NCBI GenBank assembly: GCA_963662645.2
Contig: OY759762.1
Coordinates: 1,240,001-1,304,000, forward strand
Reading direction: 5' to 3'
From: Aldehydirespirator sp963662645
GTDB lineage: Bacteria; Actinomycetota; Acidimicrobiia; Acidimicrobiales; Aldehydirespiratoraceae
Length of the DNA: 64,000 bases
Part shown: piece after piece, positions 16,423-24,538 of the stretch
Layout: every line of letters starts with the position of its first letter
Numbering within the stretch: the stretch's first letter is position 1
Made by a program: the position numbers and the translations under genes
Notes under the pieces: model-generated
What the model saw: only the letters and a program-made list of their open reading frames with translations
The model's database searches: none
Told to the model about the DNA's origin: nothing

Positions 16423-16808
16423 TCAGACTGGGCGAGATGGGTGCGGATGTGGTTGCGGTTGATGCGCAACTTCGCGTCGATCAGCTGGACCTCAGCGCTG
16501 ATGGCGACCGGATGGTCGGGCTGAAGCGGAGCCAGCACCTCGTCGACGGTATCGATGAGCCGGGTTAGGAAGCGCTGGACTGTCTCAGGCGCCCGGCCGG
16601 GTCCGATGCGAGCTGTCAGGCACACGAACCCGTAGCAAGGGTCGCCGTCGGCGATTCGGTACTGGTCGCGGGGCGCGGCTCGGGTGCGCAGCCCGGCGAG
16701 GGCGGGGAGACCGTCGTCGAGGGCGGCGGCGTGCACCGCGGCCACCAGCGCGTCGGTGTCGATGAGGTCGGCCAGATTGGCCGAGTATTCGATGATGATG
16801 TGGGGCAT
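16371..16808 (-). CDS. hpaF: 5-carboxymethyl-2-hydroxymuconate delta-isomerase
   Basis: 145 residues from ATG 16808 (AGGTGG upstream). Begins MPHIIIEYSANL, the signature of this tautomerase-superfamily enzyme; Pro2 becomes the catalytic N-terminal proline after Met removal. The block YRIADGDPCYGFVCLTARIG and the end INRNHIRTHL complete the usual 125 or so residues. The remaining 20 (from AQSEQL) come partly from a duplicated piece of the gene read in another frame, so the original stop has been lost. The role is isomerisation of the HpaE product. Divergent from the Rieske gene. Confidence 0.85.
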   Translation of the reverse strand: MPHIIIEYSANLADLIDTDALVAAVHAAALDDGLPALAGLRTRAAPRDQYRIADGDPCYGFVCLTARIGPGRAPETVQRFLTRLIDTVDEVLAPLQPDHPVAISAEVQLIDAKLRINRNHIRTHLAQSEQLASDPAGRLRWPSVS

Positions 16809-16854
16809 GGTTTCACCCACCTACACAGTTTCGGAGGGTCCGGTCGCTATGGGA

Positions 16855-16860
16855 TATAGT
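16855..16860 (+). promoter_or_regulatory. Possible -10 box of a leaderless Rieske transcript
   Basis: TATAGT lies eight bases before ATG 16869 (and four before ATG 16865). Transcription starting six to eight bases downstream would give a leaderless mRNA, common in actinobacteria. No convincing -35 and no good ribosome site are present. Confidence 0.35.
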
Positions 16861-16868
16861 AGGAATGG

Positions 16869-18167
16869 ATGGTAAGTGCGGAAGCGAACCGGGTGCTCAC
16901 CGAGTCGGGTCCCGGGACGCCGGGGGGCCGCATCCTGCGCCAGTACTGGCAACCGGCGGCGCTGACCGAGGAGCTGGCAAGCGATCGCCCGCTCGTGCCG
17001 GTGACGTTGATGAACGAGAAGCTGGTGCTGTTCCGCGACGAGCTGGGCCGGCTTGGGCTTGTCGGTCGCCGCTGCCCACACCGAGGCGTCGACCTGAGCT
17101 TCGGGCGGCTGGAGGACGGGGGTCTGCGCTGCCCGTTCCATGGCTGGCTGCTCGACGTCGACGGGACCTGCCTCGAGACGCCGACCGAGCCGGAGACCAG
17201 CCGGTTCCGTGAGCGGATCCGCCATCGCAGCTACCCGGTGCAGGAGCGGAACGGCATCGTCTGGGCGTATCTCGGCGAAGGGGAGCCGCCGCCCATGCCC
17301 GGGTTCGATTGCCTCATCGCACCCCAGACGCACGTGTTCACGTTCAAGGGCCTGTGGGACGCCAACTGGTTGCAATCCCAGGAGGTCGGCGTCGATCCTT
17401 CCCACGCCGGCTTCCTCCATCGGTTCCTGGACGACGACTCCGAGCAGTACGGACGGCAGTTCCGCGGCCTAGTCGCCGACACCGGGGTGACTGTCGCCAA
17501 GTTGATGCGCGAGGCCTCGCACCCCACCATCGTGTCCGAGCCGACCTCGTTCGGTTTCCGGATGCGGACGACCCGCGACTTCCGGGGCGAGTTCACCCAC
17601 GTCCGGATCTCGTACTGCATCTTTCCCAATGCCATCACGATCCCCATGAGCCGGGAGATGAGCCTCACCCAGTGGCACGTCCCGATCGATGATCACAGCA
17701 GCTACTGGTACTCGATGTTCGTAAGCTTCGATGAGCCGGTCGATGCCGAACTGATGAGAGAGCAGCGGATCTCGGCCGTGACGCTGCCCGAGTACCGGCC
17801 GATCCACGGGCGGTTCGACCAGTGGGGGTATGACCCCGAGGAGCAGAGGACGCAAACCTTCACCGGGATGGGCAGCGACATCAACGTCCACGACCAATGG
17901 GCGGTCGAATCGCAGGGGTCTCTCTACGACCGGGCCGAGGAGCACCTCGGCCCGACCGATGTCGGCGTCCGCACGCACCGACGCTGGTTCCTGACCGCCG
18001 CGGCCGACCCATCGCCGTCCAACCTGTTGGGGCGCGACAACCCCGTGTCCGGTCCGGGCGCAATCGACGCTGTCACCACCGGCGAGGACTTCGATGGAGC
18101 GTGGAAGGACCTCGACGCCGCCCGACGCGCCGCGTCGCCTTGGGCGTCGCCCCTGACCGACGACTGA
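16869..18167 (+). CDS. Rieske non-heme iron aromatic ring-hydroxylating oxygenase, alpha subunit
   Basis: 432 residues. Rieske [2Fe-2S] ligands C69, H71, C88, H91 (CPH...CPFH, 16 residues between H71 and C88). Catalytic iron set in NWLQSQEVGVDPSHAGFLHR: bridging D176, H179 and H184. It resembles the phthalate 4,5-dioxygenase and O-demethylase branch, which lacks a beta subunit; none is encoded here. Its reductase is not in the window. It could hydroxylate or O-demethylate an aromatic substrate. It is the first plus-strand gene of the module bounded by the 85-bp repeats. Confidence 0.9.
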   Translation: MVSAEANRVLTESGPGTPGGRILRQYWQPAALTEELASDRPLVPVTLMNEKLVLFRDELGRLGLVGRRCPHRGVDLSFGRLEDGGLRCPFHGWLLDVDGTCLETPTEPETSRFRERIRHRSYPVQERNGIVWAYLGEGEPPPMPGFDCLIAPQTHVFTFKGLWDANWLQSQEVGVDPSHAGFLHRFLDDDSEQYGRQFRGLVADTGVTVAKLMREASHPTIVSEPTSFGFRMRTTRDFRGEFTHVRISYCIFPNAITIPMSREMSLTQWHVPIDDHSSYWYSMFVSFDEPVDAELMREQRISAVTLPEYRPIHGRFDQWGYDPEEQRTQTFTGMGSDINVHDQWAVESQGSLYDRAEEHLGPTDVGVRTHRRWFLTAAADPSPSNLLGRDNPVSGPGAIDAVTTGEDFDGAWKDLDAARRAASPWASPLTDD

Positions 18168-18188
18168 CGGCGAGCGACATCGCGACTC

Positions 18189-18209
18189 CCGCGCCGCCTG
18201 ACGGCGCGG
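18189..18209. terminator. Hairpin between convergent Rieske and P450 genes
   Basis: Perfect 8-bp stem CCGCGCCG/CGGCGCGG with a 5-base loop, in the 49-bp gap between the two stop codons. Position and strength fit a bidirectional terminator, though no T-run follows on either strand. Confidence 0.6.
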
Positions 18210-18216
18210 ACCGGGA

Positions 18217-19476
18217 CTAGAAGACCTTCACCGGCAGGGTCTTGACGCCGAGGATCAGGTTGGACCGGAGGCGGGCGATATCGCCAGCCAGCTCGAAGTG
18301 GTCGACCCGGTCGAGGAGCTCCTCGAAGATGAGGCGGACCTCCATCCGGGCCAACCAAGCGCCGAGGCAGAAATGGGGGCCGTTGCGGCCGAACGCCATG
18401 TGGTCGTTGAAGGATCGGCCGAGGTCGAAACGGAAGGGTCGCTCGAACGCCTCCTCGTCGTGGTTGGCCGAGATGAACCAGATTATGACCTTGTCCCCGG
18501 CCATGATTCTGCGGCCCCCGAGGGTAGTGTCGGCGGTGGCGGTGCGGCGCATGTGAGCGGTGGCCGTGGTTGTCCGCAGTATCTCCTCGACCGCGGTCTC
18601 GGTCAGGGACCGGTCGTTCTGCCACGCCTTCCACAACGACGGGTGCTCGATGAGCGTCAGCATCGCCGATGTCATCGTGTAGCGGGTGGTGTCGTTCCCA
18701 GCAATTATCAGGAGGGTGAAGAAGTTCTTGAACTCCAGGTCGGTTAGCGGATCGCCGTCGGTGGTAGGGGCCAGCAGTTTGGCGATGACGTCGTCGCGGT
18801 CTTCCTGGCGTCGCAGCTCGGCCTCGACGTCGGCGTACTCGAACAGCTCCAGCGCGGCTGGGCTGCGGAACGGGAGCAGCCGGTATTCGTCGGTGTCGGT
18901 GAGGCCCACCGGATGATCGGTGAAGTCGGGGTCGGTGTTGGAGAGCAGGGCGTCACCGAGCTCGACCAGGCGTCGCCCGTCGTCGCGGATCCCGAGCAGC
19001 TGGCCCAGCATTCGCATCGGCAGCTCCTTGGCAATGTCGGTGACGAAGTCGAACTCGTCGCGTTCGAGTGCCTCCTCGATCACGTCGACGGCCAGTTTCC
19101 GGATCCTCTCCTCGAACCCCTCGACCGTGCGTCGGGTGAATCCCCGGTTGACCAGCCGCCGCAGCCGGGTGTGTTCCGGTGGGTCCATCTCGATCATCGA
19201 GCGCCGGGCTGCAAGCTCGTCCGGCGCCAACTGGTCCATGCTGATGCCTTGGGCCGAGCTGAATCGCTCGACTTCCCGGCTGACGGCAAGCGCATCTTGG
19301 TAGCGGGTTACCGACCAGAACCCCGCGCCGTCCTCCTGGTCGCACCATGAGACCGGATCCTCAGCTCGCAGTCGCTGGAACGTGGCGTGGGGAACGACCC
19401 CGGTGAACGAGTCGTGGTCGCTCAAGTCTGCGTCGGCCGCGCCCAGGTCGGACAGGTACGGCTCGACCCAGGTCAT
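18217..19476 (-). CDS. Cytochrome P450
   Basis: 419 residues. I-helix AGNDTTR, ExxR (EEILRT) and heme loop FGRNGPHFCLGAW are intact. It is strikingly similar to the P450 at 14112 through its whole length (the DADLS-HDSFT-GVPHATF start, DPPEHTRLRRLVNRGFTRRTVE, LEFKNFFTLLI-AGNDTTRYTMT), so the two are paralogues. Soluble, class I; redox partners are not in the window. Divergent from the glutamine-synthetase-like gene across a short region with repeated boxes. Confidence 0.92.
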   Translation of the reverse strand: MTWVEPYLSDLGAADADLSDHDSFTGVVPHATFQRLRAEDPVSWCDQEDGAGFWSVTRYQDALAVSREVERFSSAQGISMDQLAPDELAARRSMIEMDPPEHTRLRRLVNRGFTRRTVEGFEERIRKLAVDVIEEALERDEFDFVTDIAKELPMRMLGQLLGIRDDGRRLVELGDALLSNTDPDFTDHPVGLTDTDEYRLLPFRSPAALELFEYADVEAELRRQEDRDDVIAKLLAPTTDGDPLTDLEFKNFFTLLIIAGNDTTRYTMTSAMLTLIEHPSLWKAWQNDRSLTETAVEEILRTTTATAHMRRTATADTTLGGRRIMAGDKVIIWFISANHDEEAFERPFRFDLGRSFNDHMAFGRNGPHFCLGAWLARMEVRLIFEELLDRVDHFELAGDIARLRSNLILGVKTLPVKVF

Positions 19477-19482
19477 GGGGCG

Positions 19483-19511
19483 AGTGTAACCTCAGACAAT
19501 TGTTCAGGAAA
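19483..19511 (-). promoter_or_regulatory. Likely leaderless promoter and palindrome of the P450 gene
   Basis: On the minus strand TACACT (19488-19483) ends six bases before the ATG, so the transcript would begin at or near the start codon. A weak -35 (TTTCCT, 19511-19506) is 17 bases upstream. The palindrome ACAATTGT (19496-19503) lies in the spacer, a good repressor position. Confidence 0.4.
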
Positions 19512-19529
19512 GGGGATCCGGCGCGGCTT

Positions 19530-19569
19530 GGTGACCTACGGTGACCTCGGTTGACCTAGGTTGACCGCC
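19530..19569. repeat. Four 10-bp tandem boxes between divergent P450 and GS-like genes
   Basis: GGTGACCTAC, GGTGACCTCG, GTTGACCTAG and GTTGACCGCC follow each other without gaps. One box per helical turn puts every box on the same DNA face, as expected for cooperative protein binding. The array lies 26 bases before the GS-like start and 53 before the P450 start. Confidence 0.65.
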
Positions 19570-19595
19570 TCTTTCGGAGAATGGGAAGGACCGGC

Positions 19596-21074
19596 ATGAG
19601 CGACAACTTCATAGACGACCACGGCTTGTGGTCCGACGATCAGAGAGCCCAGGTGGCCGCGATCCGATCACAGATCGAGACCGAGGGGTTGGAGGCGGTC
19701 CGCGTGTCCTGGCCCGATCAGCACGGGCTCCTGAGAGGCAAGGCGCTGACGATCCCCGCCTTCGAGGCGGCCTTACAGAGCGGCAGCGAGATTTCGATGG
19801 CCCCGTTCTCTCTCGACCCGGCCAACTCGATCGTGTTCAACCCATTCATGGCCGGAGGCGGCTTCGGGGTCGACGAGCTGAGCGGGGTTCCCAACGTCAC
19901 GATGGTGCCCGACCCGTCCACCTTCCGGGTCCTGCCCTGGGCCCCGGGGACCGGCTGGATCTTGGCCGACCTCCATCACCGGGATGGTCGACCGTTCCCG
20001 CTGTCGCCACGGGGGATCTTGAAGGCGTCTCTCGGGCGGCTGGCCGAGCGAGGCTACGGGTTCGTCGCCGGTCTCGAGGTGGAGTGGTATCTCACCAGGA
20101 TCGTCGACCCGTCTCTCGATCCGGCGGGCCTCGGGGGTCCGGGCATGCCACCCGTCCCGCCGGAGGTGATGCCGGTGGCCACCGGCTACTCGTACCTGCT
20201 GGAGAACCACCTTGACGAGGTGGACCACGTGCTATCGGTGCTGCGGAGCCACCTGCTCTCGCTCGGGCTCCCGCTGAGGACGCTCGAGGACGAGTGGGCA
20301 CCGAGCCAGATTGAGACGACCTTCGACGTCCTTCAAGGACTGGAACCGGCGGATGCCATGGTGCTGTTCCGGACGGCGACCAAGCAGATCTGTCGCCGGA
20401 TGGGCCACCTCGCCTCCTTCATGTGCAAGCCGGCCATCCCCAGCTTCTACCCATCCGGCTGGCATCTCCACCAGTCGCTGACGAGTCTCGACACCGGGGA
20501 GAACGTCTTCGTCCCCAGCGGTGACGGGGCGCTGTCCGACGTGGGCCGCCACTATGTTGCCGGGATCCTGGCCCACGGATCAGCGGCGTCGAGCTTCACG
20601 ACGCCAACGGTCAACGGCTACCGGCGCAACCGGCCGTACTCGCTCGCCCCTGACCGGGCGGCGTGGGCATTCGACAACCGGGCGGCGATGGTGCGCGTCA
20701 TTTCCAGCCCGGGAGACCCGGCGAGCCACATCGAGAACCGGGTCGGCGAGCCGGCCGCCAACCCCTACCTGTACATGGCCAGCCAGATCGAAGCCGGCCT
20801 GGCCGGAATCGAGCAGGCACTTGAGCCCGGGCCGATGGAGATCGAGCCCTACGCCGCCGAGGTCGAGCAGCTCCCCACCAATCTGGGCGCTGCCCTGGAC
20901 GCCCTCGAGAACGATGGCGTCTACCGCTCGGCGTTCGGCGACCAGTTCCTCGACTACTGGCTCACGCTCAAGCGCTTCGAGTTCAACCGCTTCGTCGAGG
21001 CCAGCGGTGCCGACGCCGTCGACTCAGACGACGTGACCGAGTGGGAGCACCGCGAGTACTTCGCCCTGCTGTGA
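19596..21074 (+). CDS. Glutamine-synthetase-like gamma-glutamyl ligase
   Basis: 492 residues from ATG 19596, preferred over ATG 19581 because GGAAGGA is five bases upstream. Active-site blocks of the GS fold are present: GLEVEWYL, EDEWAPSQIETTF, GWHLHQSL (ammonia/glutamate region), NRPYSLAPDRAAWAFDNR and HIENRVGEPAANPY. It is longer and divergent from true GlnA. Relatives such as PuuA, IpuC and the aniline TdnQ/AtdA1 join glutamate to an amine. With a Rieske oxygenase and an amidotransferase-like hydrolase nearby, ligation of glutamate to an aromatic or alkyl amine is the best guess. Confidence 0.8.
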   Translation: MSDNFIDDHGLWSDDQRAQVAAIRSQIETEGLEAVRVSWPDQHGLLRGKALTIPAFEAALQSGSEISMAPFSLDPANSIVFNPFMAGGGFGVDELSGVPNVTMVPDPSTFRVLPWAPGTGWILADLHHRDGRPFPLSPRGILKASLGRLAERGYGFVAGLEVEWYLTRIVDPSLDPAGLGGPGMPPVPPEVMPVATGYSYLLENHLDEVDHVLSVLRSHLLSLGLPLRTLEDEWAPSQIETTFDVLQGLEPADAMVLFRTATKQICRRMGHLASFMCKPAIPSFYPSGWHLHQSLTSLDTGENVFVPSGDGALSDVGRHYVAGILAHGSAASSFTTPTVNGYRRNRPYSLAPDRAAWAFDNRAAMVRVISSPGDPASHIENRVGEPAANPYLYMASQIEAGLAGIEQALEPGPMEIEPYAAEVEQLPTNLGAALDALENDGVYRSAFGDQFLDYWLTLKRFEFNRFVEASGADAVDSDDVTEWEHREYFALL

Positions 21075-21165
21075 GACGTCACTTCGCGCGGCAATCTTGT
21101 CCCGATGTGGCCCAATGTAGTATGACGGCTGGCGCCCGGAGGGGACCAGCGAGAGGATCGATCCT

Positions 21166-23565
21166 GTGACCACGGTTGCACTGGACAGCAAGAGACCCGC
21201 AACCAGCAAGCGATTCGCAACCGGCAGCGACGATGAGGTCAAGTCCGTCATCTGCGCGAGCTGTGACGGCTTCTGCCCAGTCTCGGTCAAGGTCAGGGAC
21301 GACCGCGTGGTCAAGGTCACCTCACGCGACACGCCGATTCTGGAGGGCGTGCTGTGCATGAAGGGGGCGTATGCGCCGAAGTCGTTCGCCCACCCGGACC
21401 GGCTCATGGGGCCCCTCAAGCGGGTCGGTGAGCGGGGCGGGGGCCAGTGGCAGGAGGTCAGCTGGGACGACGCCCTCGATGACATCGCCGCCCGCTTGAC
21501 GACCGTGGTCGAGCGCTACGGGCCAGAGGCCTTCGCCATGGCCACCTCCGACGCCAACATCGGTCTCGACAACGGTTTGAGCCGGCGGTTCATGAACCAC
21601 CTCGGCTCCCCCAACTGGATCGGCGGTGTCGCCTACTGCATGGGCAACACCGCGGCCGTCAATCGGCTCGTGTATGGCTGGTACCCCCGCAGCGATCTGG
21701 CGCACACCGACTGCATCGTGCTGATGGGCCACGACCCGCGCCGTCACAGTTGGACGCTGGAGCACAAGATGATCCGGATGGCGCAGGCACGGGGGGCGAA
21801 GCTCATCGTCATCGACCCCCGGCGCAGCGGCAACGCCGATCTGGCTGACCTGTGGCTCCCCATCCGCGCGGGCACCGACACCGCGCTCCTGTTCGGTTGG
21901 CTCAACGTGATCATCGAGCAGGGGCTCTACGACGCCGACTTCGTCCGTGACTGGACCGTCGGCTTCGACCAGCTCGCCGAGCGGATCCGCCAGTTCCCGG
22001 TCTCGCGCGTGGCCGAGATCACCGGCCTCGACCCCGAGCTCATCGTCGAGTCTGCTCGCATGTACGCCACCAGCAAGAGCGCATGCTTCCCGTGGACCCC
22101 TATCACCGACCAGCTGATCAACAGCACCTCGGCCATCCGGCTCCAGTGCTCCCTGCGGGCGATCACCGGCAACCTCGACGCCAAGGGGGGCGACGTCTTC
22201 GCCGGCTTCAACCCTGCGGTGAGGTCCGACACCGAGATCGAGATGCACGACGTGCTCCCTCAGGAACAGAAGGACAAGCAGCTCGGCGCCCAGGATCACC
22301 CGGCATTCACCTATCGGGCCCAAATGGCTCTGAACGAGCCGACTCTGCGGGTGTGGGGTCACAAGTGGGCGAACCTGGTGAGCGGGTGCTACATGGCCAA
22401 CCCGATGGCGGTGTTCAAGGCCATGGCCGAGGGTGATCCCTACCCCGTGAAGGCGTTCTTCGCCCTGGCCAACAACACCTTGATGTCGTTCGCCAACACC
22501 AAGCGGATCTACGACGGACTCATGGCCCAAGACCTCCTCGTGGTGTACGAGCACGCCATGACACCCACCGCGCAGATTGCCGACTACGTGCTTCCGGGAG
22601 ACTCCTGGCTCGAGCGACCCGGCCTGCTGGCCGGCATCAGCGAGCAGGCGATGGAACCCCCCGGCGAGTGCAAGAGCGTGGTCTACTTCTGGCACGGACT
22701 GGCCCAGCGCATGGGCATGGGTGAGGTGTTCCCGTGGCGGACGGGCGAGGAGTTCCTCGACTATCGAGTCGAGCCGAGCGGTCAGGCCTTTGCCGACATC
22801 GTGGCGGCGGGACGCTTTCCGAGCCCCGACCCCGAGCCGGCGCCACCAAGCACAGAGCGCAAGTACCTGGAGACGGGCTTCGCCACGCCGTCGGGCAAGG
22901 TCGAGCTGCACTCGTCCATCCTGGACGATCTCGGTTTCGATCCGCTTCCGTACTACCGGGAGACGCCGCCGTCCACCGACGAGTACCCGATGCAGATGTT
23001 CATCGGGCTGCCCGACGACGAGTACTACCGCACCGGCCAGCGTCACGTCCCCGAGTTCCGCAAACGGGCCAAGGACCCGACCCTCTACCTGTCGGCCGCC
23101 GACGCCGCGTCGCTCGGTGTCGACGAGGGGGACTGGGCCCGGGTGACGACCCCGACCGGGACCATGGTCGGCCGGGTGTTCATACGCTCGACCATGCCCG
23201 ACGGCCTCGTCCGGGTCCCCCACGGCTGGTGGAAGCCGGAGTCGCGCCCGGGACTGGAGAACATGTCGGGCATGTGGGACTTCTCCGACGCCCAGCTCAC
23301 ATCGGACGACGACCCCAACTTCATCGACTGGGAGCAGGGCATACCCCAGTTCAAGGGCGTTCCCTGCAGGATCGACAGGTTGCCCGACGACGAGGTGGCC
23401 CGGCTGGAGGCCGAGTACGGACCGACCGAGCACCTGCCCAAGGGCCCGGAGGGGACCAAGACACGACCGGTCAAGCTCCCCGAGTTCCTCGACGAGCACG
23501 AAATGTCCTTCGATGTGGAGTTCGAGGCCGTCGAGCTGTCCATATACGGCCGCATCACTCTCTAG
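21166..23565 (+). CDS. Molybdopterin oxidoreductase, DMSO-reductase superfamily
   Basis: 799 residues, GTG start. An N-terminal [4Fe-4S] site is formed by C30, C33, C37 and C64 (ICASCDGFC, then LCMKG). Molybdopterin blocks follow, ending in the C-terminal dinucleotide-binding domain (about 690-760). C158 (AYCMGN) is a candidate molybdenum ligand. There is no Tat signal, so it is cytoplasmic, and no membrane or electron-transfer subunit is next to it. Relatives include hydroxylases, transhydroxylases and hydratases of aromatic or unsaturated compounds. Its stop is 11 bases before the right copy of the 85-bp repeat. Confidence 0.82.
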   Translation: MTTVALDSKRPATSKRFATGSDDEVKSVICASCDGFCPVSVKVRDDRVVKVTSRDTPILEGVLCMKGAYAPKSFAHPDRLMGPLKRVGERGGGQWQEVSWDDALDDIAARLTTVVERYGPEAFAMATSDANIGLDNGLSRRFMNHLGSPNWIGGVAYCMGNTAAVNRLVYGWYPRSDLAHTDCIVLMGHDPRRHSWTLEHKMIRMAQARGAKLIVIDPRRSGNADLADLWLPIRAGTDTALLFGWLNVIIEQGLYDADFVRDWTVGFDQLAERIRQFPVSRVAEITGLDPELIVESARMYATSKSACFPWTPITDQLINSTSAIRLQCSLRAITGNLDAKGGDVFAGFNPAVRSDTEIEMHDVLPQEQKDKQLGAQDHPAFTYRAQMALNEPTLRVWGHKWANLVSGCYMANPMAVFKAMAEGDPYPVKAFFALANNTLMSFANTKRIYDGLMAQDLLVVYEHAMTPTAQIADYVLPGDSWLERPGLLAGISEQAMEPPGECKSVVYFWHGLAQRMGMGEVFPWRTGEEFLDYRVEPSGQAFADIVAAGRFPSPDPEPAPPSTERKYLETGFATPSGKVELHSSILDDLGFDPLPYYRETPPSTDEYPMQMFIGLPDDEYYRTGQRHVPEFRKRAKDPTLYLSAADAASLGVDEGDWARVTTPTGTMVGRVFIRSTMPDGLVRVPHGWWKPESRPGLENMSGMWDFSDAQLTSDDDPNFIDWEQGIPQFKGVPCRIDRLPDDEVARLEAEYGPTEHLPKGPEGTKTRPVKLPEFLDEHEMSFDVEFEAVELSIYGRITL

Positions 23566-23576
23566 CGACTCGTCAG

Positions 23577-23661
23577 CAGTACGAGTCGGTGTCGGGCACG
23601 GGCCAGGCCCACGTATGGTTTGACCTGTGAGCAAGCCGCAGCGAGTACTGGTTCTGGCCCA
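23577..23661. repeat. 85-bp direct repeat, right copy (hpaD tail plus amidotransferase start)
   Basis: Partner of 16228-16312. Here the amidotransferase part is in the intact gene, while the first half is an orphan hpaD tail reading QYESVSGTGQAHVWFDL and TGA in frame, with no hpaD body before it. Confidence 0.93.
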
Positions 23662-24355
23662 CGAGCCCCAGGGCACAAGCGCGCTGGTGGGCAAGCGTCT
23701 GACCCAGCGGGGCTTCGACGTGCACGAGCATGTGGTGACCTCCGATCTGGACCGGCCCAACGACGCGGTCCCCTTCCCCGACCTCGCCGACTACGACGTG
23801 CTGGCGCCCATGGGCTCGATCCGCTCACTCACCAACACTGGCGAGATCGACAGCTGGATCTTCGACGAAATCAAGATGGTTCAGGCCGCCTACGCGCTGG
23901 GAGTACCGGTGCTGGGCGTCTGCTTCGGGGGACAGCTGCTGGCCGCGGCTCTCGGCGGCGAAGTGGAGCAGGCGCCCGTCGCCGAGATCGGCTGGTACGA
24001 GATCCACGAGCCTGACGGCTCGCCCAACGGGGTCCGCAACCCGCTGGGGCCGGGACCGTGGTTCCAGTGGCACTACGACCGCTTCGCCCCTCCGCCGGAG
24101 GCGGAGATTCTGGCTGTGAACGAGAACGCCGTGCAGCTGTTCCGGCTGGGCCGCTGTGTCGGCACCCAGTTCCACCCGGAGATCACCCACGCCCACGTCG
24201 AGAGCTTCCTGACAGGGGTGGACGAGGACCACCTGGCCGAGTACGGCGTGAACTCGACGGAACTGCTCGCGAGCGCGCGCCACCACGAGGACCGCAACGC
24301 CCGCCAGTGCGCGGCCCTGGTCGACTGGTTCCTGGATGAGGTGGCCAACTCCTAG
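23627..24355 (+). CDS. Class I glutamine amidotransferase-like hydrolase
   Basis: 242 residues, GTG start overlapping the orphan hpaD stop (GTGA). The triad is complete: nucleophile C99 (GVCFGG), H183 and E185 (QFHPE). Free-standing class I domains of this kind include TdnT/AtdA2 of aniline breakdown and other enzymes that hydrolyse gamma-glutamyl amides. Its ancestral place was directly behind hpaD, as the truncated copy at 16278 shows, so it probably belongs to the hpa pathway. GMP-synthase-like side activities cannot be excluded. Confidence 0.82.
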   Translation: MSKPQRVLVLAHEPQGTSALVGKRLTQRGFDVHEHVVTSDLDRPNDAVPFPDLADYDVLAPMGSIRSLTNTGEIDSWIFDEIKMVQAAYALGVPVLGVCFGGQLLAAALGGEVEQAPVAEIGWYEIHEPDGSPNGVRNPLGPGPWFQWHYDRFAPPPEAEILAVNENAVQLFRLGRCVGTQFHPEITHAHVESFLTGVDEDHLAEYGVNSTELLASARHHEDRNARQCAALVDWFLDEVANS

Positions 24356-24490
24356 GAGCGGAACTGTGGTGTTTCGCCGGATCGCCCTGGCCTGCGGGCT
24401 CTGCTTGGTCGCGGCCCTGCGTACAAGGTCCACTTCAGCCAGGAGGCGGTGCTACAGACCGTCGAAGACACCTGCGCAGCCCTCCTGTGA
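24356..24490 (+). other. In-frame open stretch after the amidotransferase stop
   Basis: After TAG 24353-24355 the same frame stays open for 44 codons to TGA 24488-24490, with a protein-like end (GPAYKVHFSQEAVLQ, then TVEDTCAALL). There is no start codon with a ribosome site, and I do not recognise it. It may be a gene relic or chance. The rest of the gap to 24538 shows nothing. Confidence 0.25.
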
Positions 24491-24538
24491 CACAAGTCGG
24501 TCCGCGGCAGCCGGGGCGGAGCCATGGTGATGCTGTGC

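Noticed and set aside
21322..23760. Very long minus-strand open frame (812 codons) opposite the Mo oxidoreductase gene
   Set aside because: A high-GC shadow frame; the plus-strand protein has clear cofactor motifs, and the antisense one has none.
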